A program made the position numbers and the translations under genes. Below, piece after piece: positions 16,005 to 25,790 of a stretch of DNA of 64,000 nucleotides. Source of the stretch: an uncultured Eubacterium sp. (GTDB lineage: Bacteria > Bacillota > Clostridia > Lachnospirales > Lachnospiraceae); the NCBI GenBank assembly GCA_934338065.1, contig CAKRGX010000007.1:1-64000 (forward strand), read 5' to 3'. The first letter of the stretch is position 1. Each line of letters opens with the position of its first letter. The notes under the pieces are model-generated. The model did no database searches. It was not told where the DNA came from and saw only the letters and a program-made list of their open reading frames with translations.

Positions 16005-17405
16005 ATGAATACAGAAAAAAATATTATAGAGTTACAGCATGTACGCAAATGCTACGAAAAGGATACGGCTGTGATCGAGGATTTTAATCTTGAAATAAAA
16101 AAGGGAGAGTTTGTTACCTTTCTGGGACCGTCAGGATGTGGTAAAACCACGATTCTGCGGATGATCGGTGGATTTGATCTGCCGACAGAAGGTAAGATAC
16201 TGCTTCATGGACAGGACATTACGGATCTGCCTCCTCATCAGCGTCCGATTAACACGGTGTTTCAGAAATATGCTCTGTTTCCTTATCTCAATATATTTGA
16301 CAACATCGCATTTGGATTAAAAATGAAAAAGCTTTCCCAAAAAGAAATTCGGGAAAAAGTAAAGAAGGTTCTCGAAATAGTTGATCTGGAGGGATTTGAA
16401 AAACGTAAGATTGATACGTTGTCCGGAGGACAGCAGCAGAGAGTCGCAATTGCACGCGCTATTGTCAACGAACCGGAAATACTTCTTTTGGATGAACCAT
16501 TGGGAGCATTGGATTATAAAATGCGCAAGGAAATGCAATTTGAATTAAAAGAAATGCATAAACAGTTGGGAATTACCTTTATCTTTGTGACACATGATCA
16601 GGAAGAGGCACTTACGATGTCGGATAAGATTGTTGTTATGGCGGATGGGAAGATCCAGCAGGTTGGAAAGCCGGAAGAAGTTTATCAATTGCCGGAAAAT
16701 GCTTTTGTAGCAGACTTTATTGGGGAAAGTAATATTTTTGATGCAGAAATGACGGGGGAGAATGAAGTTTCCATTCATGGTATTCCTTTTACCTGTACGG
16801 AGGAGTTTCCGGTCGGAGATCGTGTTGAGGTTGTTATCCGGCCGGAAGCGGTGAAACTGACTACGCCGGAAAAAGGAAAAATTCAGGGCGAAGTGTATTC
16901 TTCTGTTTTCAAGGGGACCGCATATGAAATAACGATATATTCAGGAAAAACCGAAATTGTTGCGCGGAGTATGAAGTCATTGGAAACAGGAATGAAAGTA
17001 GGAGTTAGTCTGGAACCGGAGGGAATTCATATTATGCCTTATAACGACCGGATCAATCATTATGTGGGTGTTTTAGACGAGGAACTCCGGCTCAGACTGG
17101 TGGATGGAAGTGTTCCGGTGAGAGAGGAGATACTTTTTCCTAATGGTCATCCGGGACACGTGGAAGGGATTAAAGTACAATTGTTTTTCGAGCCTGGTGC
17201 GGCTATGTTAAGTGATGATCCACGGGAAGGGCTTGTGCAGGGAAATATTATTTCTATCATTTATAAGGGAGATCACTACAAGTATAAAGTGCGCAGTAAA
17301 AATGATATTGATTATTATGTTGATGATGAGTGGCTTTGGAATATGGGAGACTACGTCAGTGTGATCGTTCCTGAGGACAAGAGGCACTATCAATTGATGG
17401 ATTAA
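16005..17405 (+). CDS. potA: Spermidine/putrescine ABC importer, ATP-binding protein
   Basis: The 466-aa ATPase powers polyamine import. It has Walker A GPSGCGKTT, the signature LSGGQQQRVAIARA, Walker B ILLLDEPLGALD and the switch His in VTHDQEEAL. A TOBE domain follows at about residues 255-345. The protein is about 100 residues longer than ordinary PotA (about 370), and the extra C-terminal part looks like a second TOBE-like unit. AGGAAAG supports the ATG at 16005; the 11-codon extension to 15972 lacks a good site. First gene of potABCD, 22 bases before potB. Confidence 0.9.
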   Translation: MNTEKNIIELQHVRKCYEKDTAVIEDFNLEIKKGEFVTFLGPSGCGKTTILRMIGGFDLPTEGKILLHGQDITDLPPHQRPINTVFQKYALFPYLNIFDNIAFGLKMKKLSQKEIREKVKKVLEIVDLEGFEKRKIDTLSGGQQQRVAIARAIVNEPEILLLDEPLGALDYKMRKEMQFELKEMHKQLGITFIFVTHDQEEALTMSDKIVVMADGKIQQVGKPEEVYQLPENAFVADFIGESNIFDAEMTGENEVSIHGIPFTCTEEFPVGDRVEVVIRPEAVKLTTPEKGKIQGEVYSSVFKGTAYEITIYSGKTEIVARSMKSLETGMKVGVSLEPEGIHIMPYNDRINHYVGVLDEELRLRLVDGSVPVREEILFPNGHPGHVEGIKVQLFFEPGAAMLSDDPREGLVQGNIISIIYKGDHYKYKVRSKNDIDYYVDDEWLWNMGDYVSVIVPEDKRHYQLMD

Positions 17406-17427
17406 ATGAAACAGAATGGAGATCGGG

Positions 17428-18222
17428 ATGAAATTTTCTAGAAAACAATTAAGCATACCTTATATCATTTTCCTCATTGGATTTGTTCTCCTGCCTCTTT
17501 TTGTAGTATTGTATTATGCATTTACAAATGGAACAGGACAGTTCACCGGGGAAAATTTTTACTATTTTTTTACCAATAAAAAAACAGTAGGAACGCTGCT
17601 ATATAGTTTTATTATTGCTATGGTGACAACAGCCGGGTGTCTGGTACTTGCTTATCCTACTGCTTATATATTGGCAAGAGGGCCATTGAAAAGAGGTGGT
17701 GTTTATATGGTGCTTCTTGTTCTGCCTATGTGGATCAACTTTACACTCCGCATCACAGCAGTGAAAGAAATTCTGAGTCTGATTGAGGGAAATCTGGCTT
17801 TTCATCCGTTTTTTAATACGATTCTTTGTATGATATATGATTTTCTGCCATTCATGATCCTGCCATTATATACAACGATGATAAAACTTGATCAGAGTCT
17901 GATCGAGGCGGCGGCTGATCTTGGTGCAACAAAGTGGAAAGTTTTTTGGCGTGTTTTGCTGCCACTGACTCTGCCGGGTATTATTAGCGGTGCTACAATG
18001 GTATTGCTGCCTTCTATGACGAACTATGTTGTTCTTGATATGGTTTATAATAGTACTTATATTATGGGAAGTCTGATCGGCAGTTATTTTAATACATATG
18101 ACTGGCACAATGGTTCTATGATATCGATTATATTGCTGATCGTTATCTTTGGTTTAACCTGGATAACGGATCATGTTTCGGGAAATCAGGGAACCGAGAC
18201 AAGAGGAGGCGGAATATGGTGA
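17428..18222 (+). CDS. potB: Spermidine/putrescine ABC importer, permease
   Basis: The 264-aa permease has six predicted transmembrane segments. The cytoplasmic EAA loop reads LIEAAADLGATKWKVFWRVL (residues about 155-175), which contacts PotA. It matches the PotB/CysU-type binding-protein-dependent permease family. GGAG (17418-17421) places the start at 17428 rather than 17416. The last codons overlap potC by seven bases, so translation is coupled. Confidence 0.9.
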   Translation: MKFSRKQLSIPYIIFLIGFVLLPLFVVLYYAFTNGTGQFTGENFYYFFTNKKTVGTLLYSFIIAMVTTAGCLVLAYPTAYILARGPLKRGGVYMVLLVLPMWINFTLRITAVKEILSLIEGNLAFHPFFNTILCMIYDFLPFMILPLYTTMIKLDQSLIEAAADLGATKWKVFWRVLLPLTLPGIISGATMVLLPSMTNYVVLDMVYNSTYIMGSLIGSYFNTYDWHNGSMISIILLIVIFGLTWITDHVSGNQGTETRGGGIW

Positions 18223-19016
18223 AAAAAGGTTTGCAGGGAGTATGGCTGGGATTGATCTTTTTGTTTTTGTACCTGCCTATTCTTATTTTAATGGTATATA
18301 GCTTTACGGATTCGACTATGATCGGTTCTATGCGCGGCTTTTCTTTGAAAAATTATAGAACCCTTTTTACTACGCCGGAGTTATTGAACATGATTGGAGG
18401 AACGATCCTGTTAGCGGTTGGAGTTGCTGGTATATCTGTTGTTTTAGGAACCATTGGGGCTGTCGGTGTTTTTTATTCCCACCGAAGGGTACAGCAGGGC
18501 GTCAGTATGATGAACCAGATTCCAATTGTAAATGCCGATGTTGTTACAGGATTTTCGGTCTGTATCTTGTTGATTGTTTTTCTTGGGATTGATAAAGATA
18601 CTTATATTCCGCTCCTGATCGGGCAGACAGCGTTGTGTACACCATTTGTTTATCTGTCGGTCATGCCAAGACTGAGGCAGATGGATCCCAATCTGTATGA
18701 GGCGGCACTTGATCTGGGATGTAACCACAGGCAGGCGTTATGTAAAGTTATTCTACGGGAGATTATTCCCGGGATCCTGTCCGGATTTATGCTGGCAGTT
18801 ACTTTGTCACTAGATGATTATTTCATAACTACTTATACAAAACCGGCAGTGTTTGACACGATAAGCACCTATGTGGTAAATGCAACAAAGGGAGCGAGAA
18901 CGGAGATAAAAACAGCTTTGTGGGCTTTGTCCACAGTCATTTTCCTGATTGTTGTCCTTGTTGTTATCGGTATGAATCTAAAAGCAGGGAGGAAAAAAGA
19001 TGAAAGTAAAGAATAA
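18216..19016 (+). CDS. potC: Spermidine/putrescine ABC importer, permease
   Basis: The 266-aa permease has six predicted transmembrane segments, and its EAA loop LYEAALDLGCNHRQALCKVI is at about residues 155-175. It pairs with PotB to form the channel. GGAGG just before the start lies within potB. The 3' end overlaps potD by 17 bases. Confidence 0.9.
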   Translation: MVKKGLQGVWLGLIFLFLYLPILILMVYSFTDSTMIGSMRGFSLKNYRTLFTTPELLNMIGGTILLAVGVAGISVVLGTIGAVGVFYSHRRVQQGVSMMNQIPIVNADVVTGFSVCILLIVFLGIDKDTYIPLLIGQTALCTPFVYLSVMPRLRQMDPNLYEAALDLGCNHRQALCKVILREIIPGILSGFMLAVTLSLDDYFITTYTKPAVFDTISTYVVNATKGARTEIKTALWALSTVIFLIVVLVVIGMNLKAGRKKDESKE

Positions 19017-20409
19017 TTTTCTGCTTCTTCTGTTATCGGTTTTTTTCCTATGTCTTTTGTTTTCCGGATGCTCGGAAAATGATACCGGAGCCGGAACGGT
19101 GTTGCGCATTGCCAACTGGGAGGAATACATGGATGAGGGGGGATGGGATGACGCTGAGAAGATTGACCTGGAAGATGGAACTACGATTATTGGAAAAGAA
19201 AATCTGATTGATGAATTTGAAGCGTGGTATAAAAAAACATATGGGAAAAAGGTCTCAGTAGAGTATTCTACATTTGGCACGAATGAAGATATGTACAATC
19301 AGATGACACTGGGGGATACGTTTGATGTTGTCTGTCCTTCCGAATATATGATGATGAAAATGATGACAGAAGGAGAACTGGAGCCATATTCAGATGAATT
19401 TTGGAATGAAGAAAATCCCCTGAATTATTATTCCAGAGGAGTTTCTCCTTATATCAGGAAGGTTTTTAATAATCTGAAGATTAAGGGGCAATCATTGAAC
19501 CGGTATGCGGCTGGATATATGTGGGGGGTCATGGGGATTGTATATAATCCGGCTGTTGTATCGGAACATGATGTGAAACACTGGTCTATGCTGTTGGATA
19601 AGAAGTATAATCGACGCATTACAATGAAAGATAGTATACGTGATTCTTATATTGTTGCCCTGGGAATTTTAAATGAAAAGAAATTAATGACACCGGCTTT
19701 TCGTAAAAACAGGAAATATGTTGGTCTTTTGACGAAAACAATGAATGATACATCCGTTCAAACGGTAAACAAAGTAGAGAAAATTCTGGATGCTATGCGG
19801 AATAATGCATATTCGCTGGAGACAGACAGTGGTAAGGCAGATATGGTAACGGGAAAAGTAGTGGCTAATATGCAATGGTCCGGTGATGGTGTTTACACGA
19901 TGGATCAGGCAGAAGAAGATGGTATGGAACTTAGTTATGCTGTTCCCGAAGAGTGCAGTAATCTCTGGTTTGATGGCTGGTGCATGATGAAAAAGGGAAT
20001 TTCCGGTGATGCGGATAAGAAACAGGCAGCGGAAGCCTTTGTTAATTTTGTATCCCGGCCGGATAATGCAATCCGTAATATGTATTACATTGGATATACC
20101 TCAGTGATTGCCGGAGGAGATAGTGATCAGATGCTGCAGTATGCCGACTGGTGTTATGGAGCCGAAGAGGATGAAGAGAATACGGCAGAGTATTCACTTT
20201 CCTATTTTTTTACTGATTCGAAGGAAGAGAAAAAAAGAAAAAAATATGTGCTTGAGGTGCCGGCAGCTAAGGTAAGACGTCAGATATATGCACAGTATCC
20301 AACGGAAGATGTGATAGGCAGAAGTGCTGTAATGAGAAACTTTAATGAAGAAGAAAACAGGCGGATATCCAGAATGTGGATCAATATTCGATGCTTTGAT
20401 GGCTTTTGA
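19000..20409 (+). CDS. potD: Polyamine-binding lipoprotein
   Basis: The 469-aa extracellular binding protein has a lipoprotein signal peptide ending LLFSGC, so Cys24 or its neighbour is lipidated. It then shows RIANWEEYMDEG, the PotD-type start where polyamine-binding proteins read LxVYNWxxYI. SDQMLQYADW and the terminal RRQIYAQYP region are less conserved. It is longer than E. coli PotD (about 348), partly through an acidic insertion near residues 40-60. Last gene of the operon; the ribosome site GGGAGGAAAAAAG lies within potC. Confidence 0.88.
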   Translation: MKVKNNFLLLLLSVFFLCLLFSGCSENDTGAGTVLRIANWEEYMDEGGWDDAEKIDLEDGTTIIGKENLIDEFEAWYKKTYGKKVSVEYSTFGTNEDMYNQMTLGDTFDVVCPSEYMMMKMMTEGELEPYSDEFWNEENPLNYYSRGVSPYIRKVFNNLKIKGQSLNRYAAGYMWGVMGIVYNPAVVSEHDVKHWSMLLDKKYNRRITMKDSIRDSYIVALGILNEKKLMTPAFRKNRKYVGLLTKTMNDTSVQTVNKVEKILDAMRNNAYSLETDSGKADMVTGKVVANMQWSGDGVYTMDQAEEDGMELSYAVPEECSNLWFDGWCMMKKGISGDADKKQAAEAFVNFVSRPDNAIRNMYYIGYTSVIAGGDSDQMLQYADWCYGAEEDEENTAEYSLSYFFTDSKEEKKRKKYVLEVPAAKVRRQIYAQYPTEDVIGRSAVMRNFNEEENRRISRMWINIRCFDGF

Positions 20410-20458
20410 CCGTTTGTCAGGAGCTGGGAATTTGTTCACAAATAATTCACAAAAAATG

Positions 20459-20485
20459 TTAGCACTCCCTATTGACGAGTGCTAA
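20459..20485 (+). promoter_or_regulatory. CIRCE element (HrcA operator)
   Basis: TTAGCACTC (20459-20467), nine bases, GAGTGCTAA (20477-20485): a perfect CIRCE inverted repeat, bound by the heat-shock repressor HrcA. It overlaps the -35 region of the Hsp20 promoter, so HrcA would block RNA polymerase. Confidence 0.97.
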
Positions 20486-20500
20486 CAACAGTGTTATACT
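20472..20500 (+). promoter_or_regulatory. Hsp20 promoter embedded in CIRCE
   Basis: TTGACG (20472-20477), 17-base spacer, TATACT (20495-20500). The -35 lies in the CIRCE spacer. Confidence 0.8.
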
Positions 20501-20581
20501 ACGTATAGAACAAATGAAAGAGATAGAACAAATCATTTGTTAAGTAATGAATCAATGTATTGTTGAAGGGAGAGATGACCT

Positions 20582-21031
20582 ATGTTATTAGCACAAAATT
20601 TTGCAATGCCAAGTATTTTTGGAGAAAGTTTATTGGACGATTTCTTTGGATTTGCACCAAAAGAAAATCAGCATGTTGCGAATACAACAGGGCTGATGCA
20701 GACGGATGTGGCAGAGGATGAAAATGGTTATGAAGTTACAATGAACCTGCCGGGATTTGCAAAAGAGGACGTTAAGGCAGAGTTGAAGGACGGTTATCTA
20801 ACCATCACAGCGTCCACCAATTCTTCTGATGACGAGAAGGATTCAAAGGGCAGATATATTCGTCGTGAACGTTATAGTGGTACATGCAGCCGTCAGTTCT
20901 ATGTTGGTAAAAAAGTAACCGAAGAAGATATCAAAGCGAAGTTTGAAAACGGTACTTTGAAACTTCTTATTCCGAAAAAGGAAGAAACACCCGCAGTCGA
21001 AAAGGCAAAGTACATCGCTATTGAAGGATAA
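20582..21031 (+). CDS. Small heat-shock protein (Hsp20/alpha-crystallin)
   Basis: The 149-aa ATP-independent holdase prevents aggregation of unfolded proteins. The alpha-crystallin domain runs from about residue 40 to 135: TDVAEDENGYEVTMNLPGF, then GYLTITAS, RRERYSGTCSRQFYVG and FENGTLKLLIPKK, the last containing the family GTLxxxxPK motif. The N-terminus LLAQNFAMPSIFGESLLDDFF matches clostridial Hsp18-type proteins. It is monocistronic. The CIRCE/promoter upstream places it under HrcA, normally the regulator of groE and dnaK. Confidence 0.94.
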   Translation: MLLAQNFAMPSIFGESLLDDFFGFAPKENQHVANTTGLMQTDVAEDENGYEVTMNLPGFAKEDVKAELKDGYLTITASTNSSDDEKDSKGRYIRRERYSGTCSRQFYVGKKVTEEDIKAKFENGTLKLLIPKKEETPAVEKAKYIAIEG

Positions 21032-21084
21032 AAAAACTGGTGTGTCAACAGAATATTTGGTATAATGATTGTCTTGAGGAAATT

Positions 21085-21122
21085 GTGCCTGCGATGCGGG
21101 CACTGCCTTCAAGGCAATTTTT
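21085..21122 (+). other. Tandem hairpins in the leader of the second MATE gene
   Basis: GTGCCTGC (21085-21092), loop GAT, GCGGGCAC (21096-21103) form a perfect 8-bp stem. Directly after it, TGCC-TTCAA-GGCA runs into ATTTTTG. Together they may terminate the hsp20 transcript or act as an attenuator before the MATE gene. Confidence 0.4.
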
Positions 21123-21176
21123 GTTCTGTTGTGATGAGTGTTATGAGAGAAAAATGCAAAGGAAAAGGAGAAAAAA

Positions 21177-22523
21177 ATGGAACAGAATAATCCATTGGAA
21201 AATGAAAGGATTAATAAACTGCTCAGGCAGTTTGCTATTCCCAGTATTGTGTCAATGTTAGTCGGGTCTTTATATAATATTGTGGATCAGTTTTTCATCG
21301 GACAGCGGATCGGCGAACTCGGAAATGCAGCAACAAATATAGCATTTCCATTTTCAACATCCTGTCTGGCAGCAGCGTTACTGCTTGGGATTGGCGGATC
21401 CTCAGCGTTTAATCTGGCTATGGGAAGCGGTGATACAAAGAAGGCAGTGAATATTTTAGGAAATGCGGTTGCATTACTTGCTGTTTTTGGCCTTGTCTTA
21501 TCCCTTGTGGCAGAGCTTTTTACACGGCCGCTTCTGTTATTCTTTGGCTCGCCGGCAGAGGTATTGCCTTATGCTCTGGAGTATACCCGTATCACGGCAA
21601 TCGGATTTCCGTTTCTCTTGCTTTCGACCGGAGGGGGGCATCTGATCCGGGCGGATGGAAGACCGAAGATCACAATGATCTGTAACCTGCTAGGGGCAGT
21701 TATTAATACGATACTGGATGCCCTTTTTGTATTTGGAATGAACATGGGCATGACAGGGGCTGCGCTGGCAACAATTATTGGCCAGTTCGTCTCCGGCGGA
21801 CTGGCAGTCTGGTACCTGGCGCATTGTAAAACTGTGACGCTGCACTGGAAAAATCTCAGGATACGTTCTTGTTATGCCAAAAGGATTGCCTCGCTTGGAG
21901 TGGCACCATGCAGCAATCAGGTAGCCATGATGATCGTTCAGATCATTATGAACCAGTCATTGAAATATTATGGTGCACGTTCAATGTATGGTGAAAGTAT
22001 ACCGATTGCCTGCGCAGGGATCATTACAAAAGTAAATATGCTATTTATGTCATTTGTAATTGGCCTGTCACAAGGACTTCAGCCGATTGCAAGTTATAAC
22101 TATGGTGCCGGTAATAAAAAGAGAGTAAAGGAAGCGTATATCAAAGCGGTATCGGCAGGAGCTGTTCTGGCGGCGGTGGCATTTTTAATCTTTCAAATTT
22201 TTCCGAGAAAGATCATTGCAGTTTTCGGACAGGGTTCTGAACTATATTTTTCATTTGCGGCAAGTTATTTTCACATATTTTTATTTTTTACTTTTGTCAA
22301 TTTTATACAGCCGATCACATCTAATTTTTTTACTGCGATCGGGAAACCGAAAATGGGTAGCTTTCTTGCTTTGACAAGACAGATTATTTTCCTGCTTCCG
22401 CTCCTTCTGATATTCCCATTTTTTATGGGAATTGATGGTATTATGTATGCCGGACCGGTAGCGGACTGTCTGGCAGCCGTTGTATCGGCAGCAATGGTAA
22501 TTCGGGAAATTTCAGAATACTAA
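21177..22523 (+). CDS. MATE-family efflux transporter
   Basis: The 448-aa protein has twelve predicted transmembrane segments. MATE landmarks include RQFAIPSIVSMLVGSLYNIV then DQFFIGQ, GIGGSSAFNLAMGSGD, and SQGLQPIASYNYGAGNK in the C-terminal half. It is of the NorM/DinF-like MepA subgroup. AAAGGAG precedes the ATG. It differs in sequence from the MATE protein at 390-1721. The substrate cannot be told; neighbouring genes do not indicate one. Confidence 0.9.
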   Translation: MEQNNPLENERINKLLRQFAIPSIVSMLVGSLYNIVDQFFIGQRIGELGNAATNIAFPFSTSCLAAALLLGIGGSSAFNLAMGSGDTKKAVNILGNAVALLAVFGLVLSLVAELFTRPLLLFFGSPAEVLPYALEYTRITAIGFPFLLLSTGGGHLIRADGRPKITMICNLLGAVINTILDALFVFGMNMGMTGAALATIIGQFVSGGLAVWYLAHCKTVTLHWKNLRIRSCYAKRIASLGVAPCSNQVAMMIVQIIMNQSLKYYGARSMYGESIPIACAGIITKVNMLFMSFVIGLSQGLQPIASYNYGAGNKKRVKEAYIKAVSAGAVLAAVAFLIFQIFPRKIIAVFGQGSELYFSFAASYFHIFLFFTFVNFIQPITSNFFTAIGKPKMGSFLALTRQIIFLLPLLLIFPFFMGIDGIMYAGPVADCLAAVVSAAMVIREISEY

Positions 22524-22574
22524 ACAAAACAGGAAAAAAATTACAAATAATAGGAATGATTCCTAAAAAAAGGG

Positions 22575-22603
22575 TTGCAATTATAAAAAGAAAGTGTTAT
22601 GAT
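22575..22603 (+). promoter_or_regulatory. pflBA promoter
   Basis: TTGCAA (22575-22580), 17-base spacer, TATGAT (22598-22603), followed by a strong AGAAGGAGG ribosome site before pflB. Confidence 0.65.
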
Positions 22604-22653
22604 TGTAGATGAAAACAAAAGTAAAATAAATTTAGAGAAGGAGGCCATAAGAA

Positions 22654-24906
22654 ATGGTTAATTTCAAAGAATGGGAAGGTTTCGAAGGTTCAATCTGGAA
22701 AAACGAAGTGAACACAAGAGACTTTATCCAGAAGAACTACGTTCCATATGATGGCGATGAGAGCTTCTTGGCAGACCCTACCGAAGCTACGGACAAACTT
22801 TGGGGTGAATTACAGAAATTGCAGAAGGAAGAGCGTGCTAAGGGCGGCGTGCTTGACATGGAAACAGAGGTTGTATCTGGTTTAACAGCATATGGTCCTG
22901 GATATATTAATGAAAATATGAAAGACCTGGAAAAAGTTGTTGGTCTCCAGACGGATAAACCTTTGAAACGTGCCTTTATGCCGTTCGGTGGTATTAAGAT
23001 GGCACAGCAGGCTTGTACAACATATGGTTATGAGCCAAATCCTAAATATGAGAAGATCTTCAATGAATATCATAAAACTCATAATGCAGCTGTATTTGAT
23101 GCTTATACTCCAGAGATGAAAAAAGCTCGTCACAGCCACATTGTAACTGGTTTGCCAGATACTTATGGACGTGGACGTATCGTTGGTGATTACCGTCGTG
23201 TTGCTTTGTATGGTATCGATTACCTGATTGAGAAGAAAGAAGAAGATAAAGCAAACTGTGGCTGTGGAATCATGACAGATGATGTTATCCGTCTTCGTGA
23301 AGAACTGGCTGAGCAGATTCGTGCTTTGAAGGGCATGAAAGAAATGGCTCAGACATATGGCTTTGATATTTCCAAGCCGGCAGCTAATGCAAAAGAAGCT
23401 GTTCAGTGGCTGTACTTTGGATATCTTGCAGCAATCAAGACTCAGAACGGTGCTGCAATGTCCGTAGGACGTATTTCTACATTCCTTGATATTTATATCG
23501 AGAGAGACTTGAAGAATGGTACTTTAACAGAGCAGGAAGCACAGGAATTGATCGACCATATGACAATGAAATTCCGTATGGTTAAATTTGCTCGTATCCC
23601 TTCATACAACCAGTTGTTCTCCGGAGATCCTGTTTGGGCTACTTTGGAAGTTGGTGGTATCGGTATGGATGGACGTTCCATGGTTACAAAGACGGATTAC
23701 CGTTTCCTGCATACATTAGAGAACATGGGACCAGCTCCAGAGCCAAACCTTACTGTTTTGTATTCTTCCGCACTTCCTGAGACATTCAAGAAGTATGCAG
23801 CAGACATTTCTATCCGTACAAGCTCTATTCAGTACGAGAATGATGATGTTATGAAACCGGTATGGGGCGACGATTATTCTATCTGCTGCTGTGTATCTGC
23901 TACACAGACTGGTAAAGAGATGCAGTTCTTCGGAGCTAGAGCAAACCTTGCAAAAGCTTTGTTGTACGCTATCAATGGTGGTGTTGATGAGAAAGAGTTC
24001 AACCAGGTTGGACCTGCTTACAAACCGATCACATCTGAGTATTTGGATTATGATGAGGTTATGGAAAGCTATGACCGCATGCTTGACTGGCTGGCTGGTT
24101 TGTATGTAAATATCTTGAACCTGATCCAGTATATGCATGATAAATACTACTATGAAGCAGCTGAGATGGCATTGATCGATACGGATGTACGTAGAACATT
24201 TGCAACTGGTATTGCCGGATTCTCTCATGTAATTGACTCCTTGAGCGCTATCAAATACGCTAAGGTTAAGACAATCCGCAATGAGGATGGAATCGTAGTA
24301 GACTTTGAAACAGAGGGTGAATTCCCTAAATATGGTAATGATGATGAGCGCGCTGATGAGATTGGTGTATGGCTTCTTGAGACATTCCTTACAAAGATCA
24401 AGAAATTCCACACATATCGTGATTCAGAGCCAACAACATCCATTTTGACAATCACATCTAACGTAGTTTATGGTAAAGCTACAGGTGCGATGCCAGATGG
24501 AAGAAAAGCGTTCACTCCATTTGCTCCTGGTGCATCACCAAGTTATGGTGCTGAGGAGAATGGTCTGGTAGCTTCTTTGAACTCTGTTGCTAAGATTCCT
24601 TATCATTGGGCATTGGATGGTATTTCTAATACTCAGACAATGAATCCAAATGCATTGGGTCATACAGACGAAGAAAGAATTAATAACCTGAAACAGGTTC
24701 TTGATGGATACTTTGATCAGGGAGCACATCATTTGAACGTTAATGTATTCGGTAAAGAGAAACTTTTGGATGCTCAGGCACATCCTGAAAAGGAAGAGTA
24801 TGCGAACTTTACAATCCGTGTATCCGGTTATGCGGTTAAGTTCATTGACTTGACAGAGGAACAGCAGAACGATGTTATTGCTCGTACCTGTCATGCAAGA
24901 TTGTAA
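22654..24906 (+). CDS. pflB: Formate C-acetyltransferase (pyruvate formate-lyase)
   Basis: The 750-aa cytosolic glycyl-radical enzyme converts pyruvate plus CoA to acetyl-CoA plus formate, a central step of anaerobic fermentation. The C-terminal radical loop RVSGYAVKF places the radical on Gly725. The active-site cysteines lie in [11 protein letters not shown] (Cys411-413); most PFLs have two adjacent Cys here, so this one has an extra Cys. Length and the early [20 protein letters not shown] are typical of PFL rather than of diol dehydratase relatives. The ribosome site is very strong and codon choice is highly biased, suggesting abundant expression. The activase follows directly. Confidence 0.97.
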   Translation: MVNFKEWEGFEGSIWKNEVNTRDFIQKNYVPYDGDESFLADPTEATDKLWGELQKLQKEERAKGGVLDMETEVVSGLTAYGPGYINENMKDLEKVVGLQTDKPLKRAFMPFGGIKMAQQACTTYGYEPNPKYEKIFNEYHKTHNAAVFDAYTPEMKKARHSHIVTGLPDTYGRGRIVGDYRRVALYGIDYLIEKKEEDKANCGCGIMTDDVIRLREELAEQIRALKGMKEMAQTYGFDISKPAANAKEAVQWLYFGYLAAIKTQNGAAMSVGRISTFLDIYIERDLKNGTLTEQEAQELIDHMTMKFRMVKFARIPSYNQLFSGDPVWATLEVGGIGMDGRSMVTKTDYRFLHTLENMGPAPEPNLTVLYSSALPETFKKYAADISIRTSSIQYENDDVMKPVWGDDYSICCCVSATQTGKEMQFFGARANLAKALLYAINGGVDEKEFNQVGPAYKPITSEYLDYDEVMESYDRMLDWLAGLYVNILNLIQYMHDKYYYEAAEMALIDTDVRRTFATGIAGFSHVIDSLSAIKYAKVKTIRNEDGIVVDFETEGEFPKYGNDDERADEIGVWLLETFLTKIKKFHTYRDSEPTTSILTITSNVVYGKATGAMPDGRKAFTPFAPGASPSYGAEENGLVASLNSVAKIPYHWALDGISNTQTMNPNALGHTDEERINNLKQVLDGYFDQGAHHLNVNVFGKEKLLDAQAHPEKEEYANFTIRVSGYAVKFIDLTEEQQNDVIARTCHARL

Positions 24907-24909
24907 TTA

Positions 24910-25662
24910 ATGAGCAATATCAAAGGTAAAATACATTCTATCGAGACCTTCGGCCTGGTTGACGGGCCGGGGGTCCGTTATATTTTATTCCTACAAGGCT
25001 GTCATATGAGATGTCAGTTCTGCCATAATCCGGAGACCTGGACTCTGGAGGTTGGAAATGGTGTAGGTGTTGGAGAATTTACCCCGGAAGAAGCATTTCA
25101 GAAAGCTATGCGCTATAAACCATACTGGGGAAATAATGGTGGGATTACGGTTAGCGGTGGAGAACCTCTTTTGCAGATTGATTTTGTTACGGAATTTTTC
25201 CGCCTGGCAAAAGAAAAAGGAATACACACAACGGTTGATACTAGTGGCAATCCGTTTAAGGAGACCCCTGAGTATTTGGAAAAGTTTGATAAACTTCTTG
25301 AGGTAACGGATTTATTTATGTTGGATATCAAGGAAATGGATAATGAAAAACATAAAAAATTGACCGGACATACCAATTCCAATATTTTAGCTATGGGTGA
25401 TTATATTTCATCTCATGGGACAGATATGTGGATCCGTCATGTTCTGGTTCCTGGTCTTACGGACGACGAAGAAGGACTTCGACTTCTTCGCAGAAAGATT
25501 GATGAATGGGATACTGTTACACGTGTTGAAGTATTGCCGTATCATACTTTGGGTATTTTTAAGTGGGAAAAACTTGGTGTTGATTATCCGTTAGAAGGTG
25601 TGCGTGTACCGACAGATGAAGAAGTGGAAAAAGCAGAAGAAATACTCGGTGTTGCAAAATAG
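24910..25662 (+). CDS. pflA: Pyruvate formate-lyase activating enzyme
   Basis: The 250-aa radical-SAM enzyme installs the glycyl radical on PflB. The cluster motif GCHMRCQFCHNP gives Cys31, Cys35 and Cys38, preceded by the activase pattern HSIETFGLVDGPGVRYILF. GGITVSGGEPLLQ (SAM binding) and MLDIKEMDNEKH follow. It starts four bases after the pflB stop, so the two are cotranscribed and probably translationally coupled. Confidence 0.96.
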   Translation: MSNIKGKIHSIETFGLVDGPGVRYILFLQGCHMRCQFCHNPETWTLEVGNGVGVGEFTPEEAFQKAMRYKPYWGNNGGITVSGGEPLLQIDFVTEFFRLAKEKGIHTTVDTSGNPFKETPEYLEKFDKLLEVTDLFMLDIKEMDNEKHKKLTGHTNSNILAMGDYISSHGTDMWIRHVLVPGLTDDEEGLRLLRRKIDEWDTVTRVEVLPYHTLGIFKWEKLGVDYPLEGVRVPTDEEVEKAEEILGVAK

Positions 25663-25694
25663 CTTTTTTCTATAGAAACTAACAAAAAATGAAT

Positions 25695-25723
25695 TTGATT
25701 ATAAGTCCCTAATCTGATATAAT
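25695..25723 (+). promoter_or_regulatory. Promoter of the O-acetylhomoserine sulfhydrylase gene
   Basis: TTGATT (25695-25700), 17-base spacer, TATAAT (25718-25723). A weak CCCTAA/TTAGGG hairpin (25707-25731) overlaps it and could end the pfl transcript. No S-box or T-box structure is seen. Confidence 0.65.
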
Positions 25724-25790
25724 GGTTAGGGTCTTATTTTAGTAATAAAAATCTGATCTGAACCGGAAGTTGGAATGGAGGGTATGAGAT

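Noticed and set aside
23716-24411. 231-codon minus-strand ORF within pflB
   Set aside because: Long antisense openness is a by-product of the strong codon bias of pflB; no ribosome site or recognisable domain.
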